NCBI GenBank assembly: GCA_024637145.1
Contig: JAGXFQ010000040.1
Location: 1-64,000, forward strand
Length of the DNA stretch: 64,000 bases
Source: Desulfobulbaceae bacterium
GTDB taxonomy: Bacteria > Desulfobacterota > Desulfobulbia > Desulfobulbales > SURF-16
Reading direction: 5' to 3'
The translations under genes were made by a program, and so were the position numbers. The notes under the pieces are model-generated. The model did not search any database. It was not told the DNA's origin and saw only the letters and a list, made by a program, of their open reading frames with translations. Below are positions 1 to 8,378 of the stretch, in pieces. Position 1 is the stretch's first letter. Each line of letters starts with the position of its first letter.

Positions 1-24
1 CTTGTTTTCGGTATGATTGCTCAT
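1..24 (-). CDS. Partial leftward gene, first eight codons only
   Basis: The reverse strand reads AAAGGAGCGAACC followed by ATG at 24-22 and then codons for Met-Ser-Asn-His-Thr-Glu-Asn-Lys up to the window edge. The Shine-Dalgarno match and spacing support a real gene start. Too little is visible to identify the product. A 29-base palindrome lies about 53 bases upstream of its start and may be its operator. Confidence 0.5.
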
Positions 25-76
25 GGTTCGCTCCTTTACCTCGTTGTGTGGGCTCACAATAGAAGCCGTTATTGGT

Positions 77-105
77 ATGCTGTATTGTAACTACAGATAC
101 AGCAT
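77..105. promoter_or_regulatory. Operator-like perfect palindrome
   Basis: ATGCTGTAT (77-85) and ATACAGCAT (97-105) form a perfect 9-base inverted repeat around an 11-base centre, TGTAACTACAG. It lies between the leftward gene that starts at 24 and the rightward arsenate reductase gene at 265, closer to the former. The symmetry and size fit a dimeric repressor site. The regulator family is not identifiable from the site. Confidence 0.4.
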
Positions 106-264
106 TGAGGAAAGGGGCGGACCATTTCATTAGTGACGGGGATGGAGGTGATGGGGGGATGGGCTTCCGACCGGTGAGCCAAACCGGCGAAATAAAAGAA
201 TAGACTGCAGCGTTAAGACAGTAACAACCTCAGAAAATTAAGATAAAGAAAGGAACCAGCTGCC

Positions 265-693
<429 letters not shown>

Positions 694-783
694 GCCCGGG
701 AAACAGGCCTTTCTCACGGGCAGGGCATTAAGGCCGAAGAGCCCAACACCACCCCTTGCCGGCAGGGCGCTGACAATCTTTTC

Positions 784-825
784 TTGACATAGGTCAAGGC
801 AGGGAGGGATTTCCTGTGATATGAT
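784..825 (+). promoter_or_regulatory. Crp/FNR-type activator site with -10 element
   Basis: TTGAC-ATAG-GTCAA (784-797) is a perfect palindrome of the Crp/FNR class. A -10-like TATGAT with a TG-containing extension lies at 820-825. A start about seven bases after the -10, near 832, would place the palindrome centre close to -41.5, the classic position for class II activation. There is no good -35 hexamer at the right distance, as expected for an activator-dependent promoter. The gene served is the sulfite-reductase-like protein at 877. Confidence 0.55.
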
Positions 826-876
826 CTTGGGCATCAACCCTTTCTTGTCAATATTTCTTCCCGAGGATAAAAAGCC

Positions 877-1500
877 ATGGACACACCAAAAACATATAAT
901 GCCCTGCCCACCCCCAAGATGGGAGTACTCAGCGCCGATTACCTGGAACAGCTGGCTGCGGTGGTGAGAAAATATGACCTGCCCTTTCTGAAGATCACCT
1001 CTGCCCAGCGCCTGGCCATTGCGGGCCATGATCCAGCCGATGTGGAGGCCATCTGGCATGACCTGGGCCAGCAGACAGGTCCCACAAAGCCGGTGGGCAT
1101 CCATTACATCCAGGCCTGTCCCGGGGTTCAGTGGTGTAAATTGGGTCGCCAGGACTCCCTGGCCTTAGGTGAAAAAATGGCAGAGTCCCTGGGCAGTATG
1201 CCCCTGCCAGCCAAGGTCAAGGTGGGTATCTCCGGTTGCCCCATGAACTGTTGCGAAGGCTATGTCCGTGACATAGGAATCTTCGGCAAGAAAAAGGGCT
1301 GGACCCTGATCTTTGGCGGTAACGGCGGCGGGGTGCCGAGAATCGGCGATGTCGTGGGAGAGGGTCTGAACGATGATGAGGTTATTGCCCTGGCCGGCAA
1401 ATGCCTCACCTTCTATGCCGAGCATGCCAAAAAAATGGAAAGAACCGCCCGCCTGATGTCCAGAATCCCCCTGGAAGATCTGCAGAAGGCTCTGGTCTAG
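877..1500 (+). CDS. Small siroheme-[4Fe-4S] sulfite/nitrite reductase-like protein
   Basis: A 207-residue protein of the short assimilatory-type sulfite reductase group, a single-subunit form of the nitrite/sulfite reductase fold. An N-terminal ferredoxin-like half runs to about residue 68. It is followed by the cofactor motif C81-X5-C87 and then C121-X3-C125, which together bind the [4Fe-4S] cluster and, through a shared cysteine, siroheme. Proteins of this size are known from Desulfovibrio and other anaerobes, where they carry out sulfite reduction in vitro. The physiological role, sulfite or nitrite/nitric oxide detoxification, is not certain. It is monocistronic: it starts at an ATG behind GAGGA and ends before a strong terminator. 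A Crp/FNR-type site lies 80 bases upstream. Confidence 0.8.
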   Translation: MDTPKTYNALPTPKMGVLSADYLEQLAAVVRKYDLPFLKITSAQRLAIAGHDPADVEAIWHDLGQQTGPTKPVGIHYIQACPGVQWCKLGRQDSLALGEKMAESLGSMPLPAKVKVGISGCPMNCCEGYVRDIGIFGKKKGWTLIFGGNGGGVPRIGDVVGEGLNDDEVIALAGKCLTFYAEHAKKMERTARLMSRIPLEDLQKALV

Positions 1501-1540
1501 AATCTTCCCTGTCGTTTTCAGCCTGATCTGAGCACCAGGA

Positions 1541-1632
1541 AGGGCCCTGACCACAAGGACATTTTTTTAATGTCGAAAGAGGCAGAAAGTTTTTTTTCTC
1601 TGCCTCTGTAGTGGTGAAGGGCCCTTTTTTTT
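1541..1632 (+). terminator. Strong terminator, nested hairpin
   Basis: AGGGCCCTGACCAC at 1541 pairs with GTGGTGAAGGGCCCT near 1611-1625 and runs straight into eight or more T. Inside it is a second hairpin, AGAGGCAGA/TCTGCCTCT. It ends the sulfite-reductase-like gene and faces the converging PEP carboxylase gene. Confidence 0.75.
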
Positions 1633-1667
1633 ATCAACAGACGCCGGCCATGCAAGGGGCGGCCCGG

Positions 1668-4418
1668 TTAGCCGGTGGTCCGCATCCCAGCCGACACCCC
1701 CTGGATGCTCTGGCGGAGAAGGGCGCGGATATCGTCAGGCACTTCCTTTTCCTGCTCGGCGTAGTGGCGGGCCCTTTTTATCAGTTCCACCTGGATCATA
1801 TTGAGCGGGTCCACATAGGGATCCCGCTCCTCAATGGAGCGGGCCAGCCAGGGGGTGACATCGAGCAAATCATTGCGACGGTTGACCTGCAACACCGCCT
1901 GGCAGGAATTATCATACTCGTCCACCAGCCGGTTCCAGATAACGTGCCGCTGTTCCTTGTTTTCCATTAACTGCGCATAGAGGTAGGCAATATTGGGGGA
2001 GGCCTTGGAGAGGGCCTGCTCGGCGTTATCCACCGTGCCCTTGAAAAAGGCCCACTGCTCATACATCCGGCATAACTTCTGCCAGCCCTCTTCATCGGCC
2101 GCAGCAAACTCCACCATGGCCGTGCCCAGGCCGTACCAGCCCGGGATAATAATCCGACTCTGGGTCCAGGCGAAGACCCAGGGGATGGCCCGCAGGGTTT
2201 CCAGGGTATGGACATTTTGCTGGCGCCGGGAGGGCCGGGAACCAATGGGCAGGGCCTCGATCTCTTCGATGGGGGTGGTTTGCCGAAAATAATCAACAAA
2301 ACCGGGTTGCTCCACTAGGTCACGATACACCTCATAGGCCCTGGTGGCCAAAGAATCCATCCAGAGCAGCCACTCGGGGCGGGGCGCTTCCCCACTTTCG
2401 GCCTCTACCAGAATAGTGGCCGCCGTGACCTGTTCCAGGTGCCGGAAGGCTATTTCCGGGTCATCATAACGGGCCGCCAGCACCTCACCCTGTTCGGTCA
2501 TGCGAATGGCACCGGCCACGGTTTGCGGCGGCAGCGACTTGATACTGCGGGCCGCCGGACCGCCGCCCCGGCCCAGGGAGCCGCCCCGGCCGTGAAAGAA
2601 TACCGGCTGCACACCATGACGCCCGCACACCTCATGGAGCTCTGACTGGCACTGATAGAGATACCAGGAGGCGGTGAGATAACCGCCATCCTTGGTGCTG
2701 TCGGAATACCCCACCATGATGGTTTGCATCTTTCCCCAGGCGGCCAGATGGTCCGCATAGACCTGGTTGGCCAGGAGCTCCTCCATAACCACGGCCGAGC
2801 GCTTGAGATCATCAATGGTTTCAAAAAGGGGCACAATACCGGCTGGCCCCACGCCGAGCAGCTCCGGCTGGCCGGCCTCGGCAGCGGCCCAACGCAGAAG
2901 CCAGAGAACCAGCAGGACATGGCTCGGCTGGTGGGTCATACTGATGACGTGACCGCCCAACACCTCCGGCCCGTAAAGCTGCACAGTGCGGGTGAGTAAA
3001 CGAAACAGAGCCAGGGTCTCCCGGCTCTCGGCGGACAGGGCCGCCTCATCAAGGGGCTTGACCATGCCCATGGTCCGACCCAGGATATCCAGGCGTTGCC
3101 TTTCCGTCAGGGCGCTGTAATCGTCGCATATTTTCTGGCCGGCCAGCAACTCGGCCACCACCTGCTCATAATAGCTCGACTCCTGGCGGATATCGAGACA
3201 GGCCATGTGAAACCCAAAGACCCGGATGCGACAGAGCCAGTTTTCCACCGTACTCTCCGCCACTTCCCGGGCACCATGCTCCCGGAGACTTTCCCGTACC
3301 AGTTCCACATCAGCCAGCAATTCAGCGGCGCGCTCATAGGCCCCGGGCAGGGCTTCGCTGAAGGCCGTGGAAATCCTGCTCTGTTGCAGGCGCCACTCAA
3401 CCGCCCGCATCCAGCGCCGATAGATCTCCTGTTCCGGCACGCCTGCCACCCGCGTCTTCAAAGAAGGCCACAGCTCCAGCATCTCGGCCAATCGTGTCTC
3501 CAGCTGCGTATTCACCCCCACCATGCGCTCCGACATGCTCAGCTTCTGATACATGCGCCGACACTCCGCACCATGGGTGTCCAGGGCGGCCTGCCGTAAA
3601 ATAATAAGGCTCTGGGCGGTAACCTCACTGGTGACAAAGGGGTTGCCATCACGATCACCGCCGATCCAGGAGCCGAAATGTAAGAACCTGGTGCGGTAAA
3701 AATTTTTGCCGTAATAATAGCGATTCAAGCCCTCTTCCAGATCCCTGTAGAGGCGGGGCACCACATCCCACAGGGTATGCATGAAAAACAGGGCCCTTTC
3801 CACCTCCTCGATCACCGTGGGCCGCGCGGGACGGTGGGGTTCGGTCTGCCAGAGAGCAACCATCTCGCTGTGAATAATCTCCTCCAGACGCCGTTCTTCA
3901 CGGGGCAGAAGGTCGAGATGATCCAGGTCGGCCAGACATTGCTGGATGCGTTTAAGCTTAGCGCGCACCGTGCGCCGCTTGGCCTCGGTGGGATGGGCGG
4001 TAAAGACCGGCTCAATACTGAGTTTGTCCAGAAACCCCTGAATCTGCTCGGCGCTATAGCCCTCTTCACCCAGATACGCAAGGGCCGCCCCAATGGAGTC
4101 GGGCCGGGACCGATCACCGCTGCGCCGCTCCCGGTCTCGCAGCATCCGGATGCGGTGGCGATCCTCGGCCATATTGACCAGATCAAAACGCAGACTGGCG
4201 GCCGACAACACCACCTCGGCCTGGCGCTGGTCCAGAGCCGCCACCAGCTTTTCCAGCTCGCGGGTCGCTTTCATATCCCCGGCCCGCCGCGCCTTGGCCA
4301 GATCAAAAACATGCTCCACCAGCTCGGTGAGCGGGGCTCCCACCTGCTCCTGCAGGACGCGGTTAAGATGTTCGGTAAGTTTCTGAATTTCCAAGACGAG
4401 GCTACGCGGGCCGGCCAT
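1668..4418 (-). CDS. ppc: Phosphoenolpyruvate carboxylase
   Basis: A 916-residue bacterial-type PEP carboxylase, close to the usual 880-930. It adds bicarbonate to PEP to make oxaloacetate, an anaplerotic step for the TCA cycle and amino-acid synthesis. The catalytic-histidine motif FTAHPTEAKRR lies near residue 142. Further on come GYSDSTKDGG, the glycine-rich loop FHGRGGSLGRGGGP, and QQNVHTLETLRAIPWVFAW with the downstream SRIIIPGWYG segment. The C-terminus ends in the conserved GMRTTG type tail, so the protein is complete. The start is an ATG behind GGGAG. It stands alone between the upstream terminator and the tRNA gene. Confidence 0.96.
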   Translation of the reverse strand: MAGPRSLVLEIQKLTEHLNRVLQEQVGAPLTELVEHVFDLAKARRAGDMKATRELEKLVAALDQRQAEVVLSAASLRFDLVNMAEDRHRIRMLRDRERRSGDRSRPDSIGAALAYLGEEGYSAEQIQGFLDKLSIEPVFTAHPTEAKRRTVRAKLKRIQQCLADLDHLDLLPREERRLEEIIHSEMVALWQTEPHRPARPTVIEEVERALFFMHTLWDVVPRLYRDLEEGLNRYYYGKNFYRTRFLHFGSWIGGDRDGNPFVTSEVTAQSLIILRQAALDTHGAECRRMYQKLSMSERMVGVNTQLETRLAEMLELWPSLKTRVAGVPEQEIYRRWMRAVEWRLQQSRISTAFSEALPGAYERAAELLADVELVRESLREHGAREVAESTVENWLCRIRVFGFHMACLDIRQESSYYEQVVAELLAGQKICDDYSALTERQRLDILGRTMGMVKPLDEAALSAESRETLALFRLLTRTVQLYGPEVLGGHVISMTHQPSHVLLVLWLLRWAAAEAGQPELLGVGPAGIVPLFETIDDLKRSAVVMEELLANQVYADHLAAWGKMQTIMVGYSDSTKDGGYLTASWYLYQCQSELHEVCGRHGVQPVFFHGRGGSLGRGGGPAARSIKSLPPQTVAGAIRMTEQGEVLAARYDDPEIAFRHLEQVTAATILVEAESGEAPRPEWLLWMDSLATRAYEVYRDLVEQPGFVDYFRQTTPIEEIEALPIGSRPSRRQQNVHTLETLRAIPWVFAWTQSRIIIPGWYGLGTAMVEFAAADEEGWQKLCRMYEQWAFFKGTVDNAEQALSKASPNIAYLYAQLMENKEQRHVIWNRLVDEYDNSCQAVLQVNRRNDLLDVTPWLARSIEERDPYVDPLNMIQVELIKRARHYAEQEKEVPDDIRALLRQSIQGVSAGMRTTG

Positions 4419-4639
4419 ATATATCTCCCATAAAGGTCGTGTTGAGCAGAAGAGGTGCCACCTGAAAAACCACCTCTTACCCTAAAAAACATTGGTCTGA
4501 ATGTCTACCAAATCGTGGCCCCAGCGGGAATAGTTGCTGCCGGCGGCAGCTGAAAAAAGGGGCTGACAGGGAAGGCCCGGGAAAAGGGCCTATTTGACGG
4601 GCTTAAGAAGTTGCCGGCAAAAGGTGCGGCAGCCGCACA

Positions 4640-4675
4640 AAAAAAAGCGGCTTAGAATTTCTTCTAAGCCGCTTG
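4640..4675 (-). terminator. Terminator of the tRNA-Pro transcript
   Basis: On the reverse strand AAGCGGCTTAGAA pairs with TTCTAAGCCGCTT and is followed by a run of T, immediately downstream of the tRNA 3' end. Edge positions are given to within a few bases. Confidence 0.75.
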
Positions 4676-4687
4676 AATATGCCTAAC

Positions 4688-4765
<78 letters not shown>

Positions 4766-4925
4766 ACTTTTATAGGAAAGAAGTCATGTATCATCCCCTG
4801 CCAGTCCAGTCAAGAAAAATATAGCGGCTGCACGGGCTGCAACGCCTCTGATTCCAGCCTTTTCCTGCAAACAAGAGGACGAAAATCCGGAAAGAGGCCT
4901 GGAGTGACCAACGGCCCCGAAACCG

Positions 4926-5651
4926 CTACCAGATATCCACCATGGCCAGGGTGGCAACTTGCACCGAGGCTGCCCCGGCCTTTTTCAAGGTCTTGGCGCA
5001 CTCATGCACGGTGGTGCCGGTGGTGAAAACATCATCCACCAGGCAGATTTTCTTGCCCTGCACCTCCTGGGGCTGCCGTACTGTAAAAGCACCCACCACA
5101 TTTTTCCGGCGCTCAGCGCCGGTGAGGCCGGTCTGGGCCAGGGTATGACGACTGCGGACAAGGGCGTGGGCTATTTTATCCTTCTGGTCCGGAAAAAAGA
5201 GCTGCGCCAGAAGCAGCGACTGGTTGAAGCCGCGGCTGCGCAGCTTTCTGGGGTGCAGGGGCACGGGCACAATAATATCAGGGCTGCTCAAATCATGGAT
5301 GAGGGAGTTTTCCGCCAGAGCGGCCATGGTGCGCAGCCCCGTTTTCAGACCGGCAAATTTGAGGCTGTGGATTATTGTACCTATCTCAGGATTATAGCGG
5401 CAGATGGAGCGGGCCCGGTCAAAGGCGTATTCCTGCCGACAACACAAGGTACAGAGATGGGAGCCGCCGCCGCTGTTGACATACATCACCCCGCAAAGGG
5501 GACAGAAGGGGGGCGTGATGAATCGTAATTTCCCGGCACAGCCGGGGCAGAGCTCTATAGTGCCACCCCAGGCAAGCGAGGTGCCGCAACAAAGACAGCA
5601 AGGGGGAAAACAGAGATCGCCCAGGGCGCGGAGCCATTTTTTCACAGCCAT
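4926..5651 (-). CDS. comF: ComF-family phosphoribosyltransferase-like protein
   Basis: About 241 residues from ATG 5651; a TTG seven codons further up is a less likely start. An N-terminal zinc-ribbon-like region has several CxxC pairs (CCLCCG, CPGC, CPLCG, CTLCC). It is followed by a phosphoribosyltransferase fold with PVPLHPRKLRSRGFNQS and the PRPP loop ICLVDDVFTTGTTVHE near the C-terminus. In Gram-negative bacteria ComF/GntX proteins are linked to DNA uptake or use of DNA as nutrient, with the exact reaction unsettled. It is divergent from the small ORF and mtnA to its right. Confidence 0.88.
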   Translation of the reverse strand: MAVKKWLRALGDLCFPPCCLCCGTSLAWGGTIELCPGCAGKLRFITPPFCPLCGVMYVNSGGGSHLCTLCCRQEYAFDRARSICRYNPEIGTIIHSLKFAGLKTGLRTMAALAENSLIHDLSSPDIIVPVPLHPRKLRSRGFNQSLLLAQLFFPDQKDKIAHALVRSRHTLAQTGLTGAERRKNVVGAFTVRQPQEVQGKKICLVDDVFTTGTTVHECAKTLKKAGAASVQVATLAMVDIW

Positions 5652-5760
5652 AACCTTTATTGCCAACCTCAATCAAGAACGGTATCTTAAAAATTAGGTG
5701 CTACCATCATTTCGGATAAAAAAGGAGCAATCTTTTCCCCTCTTTTCAAGGCGGTGCGAC

Positions 5761-5922
5761 ATGAAAACAATACTTTTTCTTTTTATATCAATGTTAACAG
5801 CCATTGCCGCCTTTGTGATCATCCAGAAAAAAAGCGAGGATGGCTGCATTCCCTGACTGCTCATTTACGGCTCCCTCGGTGCGGGAGCACTCACCTATTA
5901 CCTGCTTAATCTGATCTTTTAA
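5761..5922 (+). CDS. Candidate small membrane selenoprotein (in-frame TGA as Sec)
   Basis: A 53-codon frame from ATG 5761 to TAA 5920-5922 with one in-frame TGA at 5854-5856, codon 32. An AAGGCGG Shine-Dalgarno-like sequence lies six bases before the ATG. Residues 3-21 form a hydrophobic helix, a charged QKKSED turn follows, then Cys29-Ile-Pro-TGA32, then a second hydrophobic helix (residues 33-53). The codons after the TGA stay open and end in G or C as in the neighbours, so the frame looks coding on both sides. If TGA is read as selenocysteine the turn has a CxxU redox motif. A SECIS-like hairpin follows at 5870-5888. The stop is 18 bases before mtnA, so the two are probably co-transcribed. 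The alternative is a nonsense-mutated small gene. I know no named family that clearly matches. Confidence 0.5.
5870..5888 (+). promoter_or_regulatory. SECIS-like hairpin after in-frame TGA
   Basis: GCTCCC (5870-5875) and GGGAGC (5883-5888) form a perfect 6-bp stem with loop TCGGTGC. An extra C5877-G5881 pair would leave a GGU apex. The stem begins 13 bases and the GGU lies 21 bases after the TGA. Bacterial SECIS elements have a short stem, an apical loop with G near its start and an apex about 16-37 bases after the UGA, so both shape and distance fit. Confidence 0.45.
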
Positions 5923-5940
5923 CCTTCAGCAGCCCCCGCC

Positions 5941-7044
5941 ATGCTCGTCCAATCAAAACCATACAGAACCATCTGGCCCCACCCTGAGCAGCAAGAGGTG
6001 GTGCAGATCATTGACCAGCGCCTCCTGCCCCATGAATTTGTCATTGTTGACCTGCGGACGGTGGAGGATTTTGCCCGGGCCATCAAAGAGATGTATGTCC
6101 GCGGCGCCGGCCTGATCGGCGCCACTGCCGGCTTTGGCATGTACGCGGCCGCACTGCACAGCCGGGATGACCATTTTGACCAGGATATGCGGGATTTTGC
6201 CGCCACCCTGGTGGCCACCCGGCCCACGGCCCGGAACCTGGCCTGGGCCGTGGAGCGCCAGCTTGCCGCCCTCAAAGATCTTTCTTCCTCGGCGGCCAAA
6301 AGAACAAGGAGCTTTGCAGTGGCCTGCGAGATCGCTGATGAAGATGCCGCTTTTTGTAAAGAGATCGGCCGACACGGTGTGGAGATCATCCGGGAGATAA
6401 GCAGGCGTAAAGAGGGCGCTCCGGTCAATATCCTCACCCACTGCAATGCCGGCTGGCTGGCCTTTGTCGACTATGGTTCCGCCACTGCCCCCATCTACGA
6501 GGCCCAGGCCCAGGGTATTGATCTCCATGTCTGGGTGGACGAAACCAGGCCCTGGCTGCAGGGGGCCCGCCTCACCACCTGGGAACTGAAGGAACAGGGG
6601 GTGCCCCACACCCTGATTGCCGACAACACCGGCGGCCATCTCATGCAGCACGGCCTGGTGGACCTGGTTCTGGTGGGCACGGACCGGACCACCTCCTGCG
6701 GCGATGTGGCCAACAAGATCGGCACCTACTTGAAGGCCCTGGCCGCCTTTGATAACAAAGTGCCCTTTTACGTGGCCCTGCCCTCATCCACCTTTGACTG
6801 GCAAATCTGTGACGGGGTGAAGAATATCCCCATTGAGGAACGATCCGGCAACGAGGTGAATCAGGTTAGCGGTTTGAGCGCCGCCGGCCTTACCACCGTC
6901 ACCATAAGCCCCAACCAGACCCGGGCGGCCAACTACAGTTTTGATGTCACCCCGGCCCGCCTGGTCACCGGTCTGATCACGGAACGCGGCATCACCAAGG
7001 CGGACAAGGAGAGCATTCTAGCCCTCTATCCCGAGAAGAGATAA
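5941..7044 (+). CDS. mtnA: S-methyl-5-thioribose-1-phosphate isomerase
   Basis: A 367-residue member of the eIF2B-like MtnA family, which isomerises 5-methylthioribose-1-phosphate to the ribulose form in methionine salvage. Related enzymes also act on 5-deoxyribose-1-phosphate. Visible motifs are the N-terminal RGAGLIGA (R54-A56), the catalytic cysteine in THCNAG (C168) and the catalytic aspartate in VGTDR (D248), followed by GDVANKIGTY. The length is normal. No other methionine-salvage gene is adjacent, which is common where the free-standing enzyme serves a truncated or shunt pathway. No clear Shine-Dalgarno lies before the ATG. It follows the candidate selenoprotein frame by 18 bases, so its translation may depend on the upstream frame. 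Confidence 0.92.
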   Translation: MLVQSKPYRTIWPHPEQQEVVQIIDQRLLPHEFVIVDLRTVEDFARAIKEMYVRGAGLIGATAGFGMYAAALHSRDDHFDQDMRDFAATLVATRPTARNLAWAVERQLAALKDLSSSAAKRTRSFAVACEIADEDAAFCKEIGRHGVEIIREISRRKEGAPVNILTHCNAGWLAFVDYGSATAPIYEAQAQGIDLHVWVDETRPWLQGARLTTWELKEQGVPHTLIADNTGGHLMQHGLVDLVLVGTDRTTSCGDVANKIGTYLKALAAFDNKVPFYVALPSSTFDWQICDGVKNIPIEERSGNEVNQVSGLSAAGLTTVTISPNQTRAANYSFDVTPARLVTGLITERGITKADKESILALYPEKR

Positions 7045-7055
7045 ACTCTCTTTTT

Positions 7056-7218
7056 TGAGCCGCGGAATCCACGGAAAACACGGAATAGTTTAGGTGTGTT
7101 TTATTGATGACGAATAAAGCTCACCACAAAGACACAAAGTTTTTTCTCTGTGCCTTTGTGCCTTTGTGGTGAAAAAAGAATAAGAGTTCTTTCTGTGTTT
7201 TCCGTGGATTCCGTGGCT
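7056..7218. repeat. Nested palindrome between convergent genes
   Basis: An outer arm at about 7058-7083 (AGCC.CGGAATCCACGG core) pairs with 7193-7218 with about 24 of 26 matches. An inner arm CACCACAAAGACACAAAG (7122-7139) pairs with CTTTGTGCCTTTGTGGTG (7154-7171) with 17 of 18. The inner core resembles the CCACAAAG...CTTTGTGG arms of the repeat copies at 27340 and 49165. It fills the space between mtnA and the converging serine hydrolase gene and could act as a two-way terminator. Confidence 0.6.
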
Positions 7219-7228
7219 AAAAAAAGGT

Positions 7229-8320
7229 TTAAACCAGCGTCTCAAAAACAAGATCATGAAACAGCGGCCGAAAGGTCTTGATCTTGTTATTCTCAACACT
7301 TGGATGGATGCGGTTTGTCAGCAGAACAACGGTGATATCCTTATCAAAATCATGCCAGAAGGAGGTGCCGCTAAACCCCAGATGCCCGCAGCTCCTCTGG
7401 GAAATAAAACGTCCTGCCGAAGAATTGACCTCTGCCGGCGTATCAAAACCAAGACCCCAACTGCTCCCCTTAATGTGGGGCTGACGGCTCATGGCCTTCT
7501 TTAAAAGGTCCTGGCCCAGGTAAGGATGTTTTTTCGCACCAGAGGCTATTTCCACGAGTTTTCTGACCATTGCCAAGACATCTCCCCCTCTGCCGAAAAG
7601 TCCGGCCTGTCCGCTTACTCCACCTATAGCCCAGGTGTTTTGATCATCCACCTCGCCCTGCAGAAGCCTCCCCCGCCACGGGCAGTGCTGGGTGGCGGCA
7701 AAATCCGTAAGGCCCCTGGCCCGGGGATTAAAGACAAGGGAATCAGCCATATCCAGGGGCTCATAGATATAATGCGCCACCGCAGCATCAAGGGCCATAC
7801 CGCTCTGTCTTTCCACAATCAGGCCCAGGAGAATAAAGCCGAGATCACTGTAGATATCCCGGCTCCCCGGCTCACATGCCAGGGGTTCGGAGAGGATGAG
7901 ACGGAGAATTTCTTCTTTTCTCAGGCCCGGGGCCATGGTCTCCAGCTTTTTATAAAAAGGGCGATGGCCGACAAGGCCGGAACAATGATTGAGGAGCTGA
8001 AAAAGGGTGATCGGCCTTTTGTCTTCGGGAACCTCCTGGCGCAGAAGAGGGGCCAGAGTCGTGTTGAGCCCTATTTTTCCCTGACCCAGCAGGGCAAAAA
8101 GCGCCAGGGAGGTGGCCAGGGGTTTGGTAAGGGACGCCAGATCAAAAAGGGTATTCCCGCCTACCTGTTGCTTCTGGTCCCAGCGCCTGGTTCCGAAATT
8201 TCTAATAAGTTCCCTGGGGCCCTGCGCTATGGCCACGGAGCAGCCGGAAAAGACCCGCTCTTCCCTGCCCCTCTCCATGAGAACCGCTATTTCATCTTCC
8301 ACAGTGGCAAATCTATTCAT
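7229..8320 (-). CDS. Beta-lactamase-family serine hydrolase
   Basis: A 363-residue protein of the class C beta-lactamase/D-alanine carboxypeptidase fold. It has the SxxK motif S63-L-T-K66, a YSD at Y157 in place of the usual YxN, and H313-L-G in the KTG-like position. No signal peptide is visible at the N-terminus, which points to a cytoplasmic or unusually exported esterase/peptidase rather than a periplasmic beta-lactamase. Family members include EstB-like esterases and penicillin-binding-protein relatives, and the substrate cannot be told from sequence. It is read toward mtnA and is preceded by the MreB-like gene on the same strand 58 bases away. Confidence 0.82.
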   Translation of the reverse strand: MNRFATVEDEIAVLMERGREERVFSGCSVAIAQGPRELIRNFGTRRWDQKQQVGGNTLFDLASLTKPLATSLALFALLGQGKIGLNTTLAPLLRQEVPEDKRPITLFQLLNHCSGLVGHRPFYKKLETMAPGLRKEEILRLILSEPLACEPGSRDIYSDLGFILLGLIVERQSGMALDAAVAHYIYEPLDMADSLVFNPRARGLTDFAATQHCPWRGRLLQGEVDDQNTWAIGGVSGQAGLFGRGGDVLAMVRKLVEIASGAKKHPYLGQDLLKKAMSRQPHIKGSSWGLGFDTPAEVNSSAGRFISQRSCGHLGFSGTSFWHDFDKDITVVLLTNRIHPSVENNKIKTFRPLFHDLVFETLV

Positions 8321-8378
8321 AATAAATCCGGATAGTTCCAGCTCGCACCTGGCTCCTCTCTATAGACTGCCTTCCCCA

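Noticed and set aside
5854..5856. The TGA as a simple nonsense mutation
   Set aside because: Not excluded, but the intact hydrophobic second helix, the CxxTGA placement and the downstream hairpin make it the less attractive reading.
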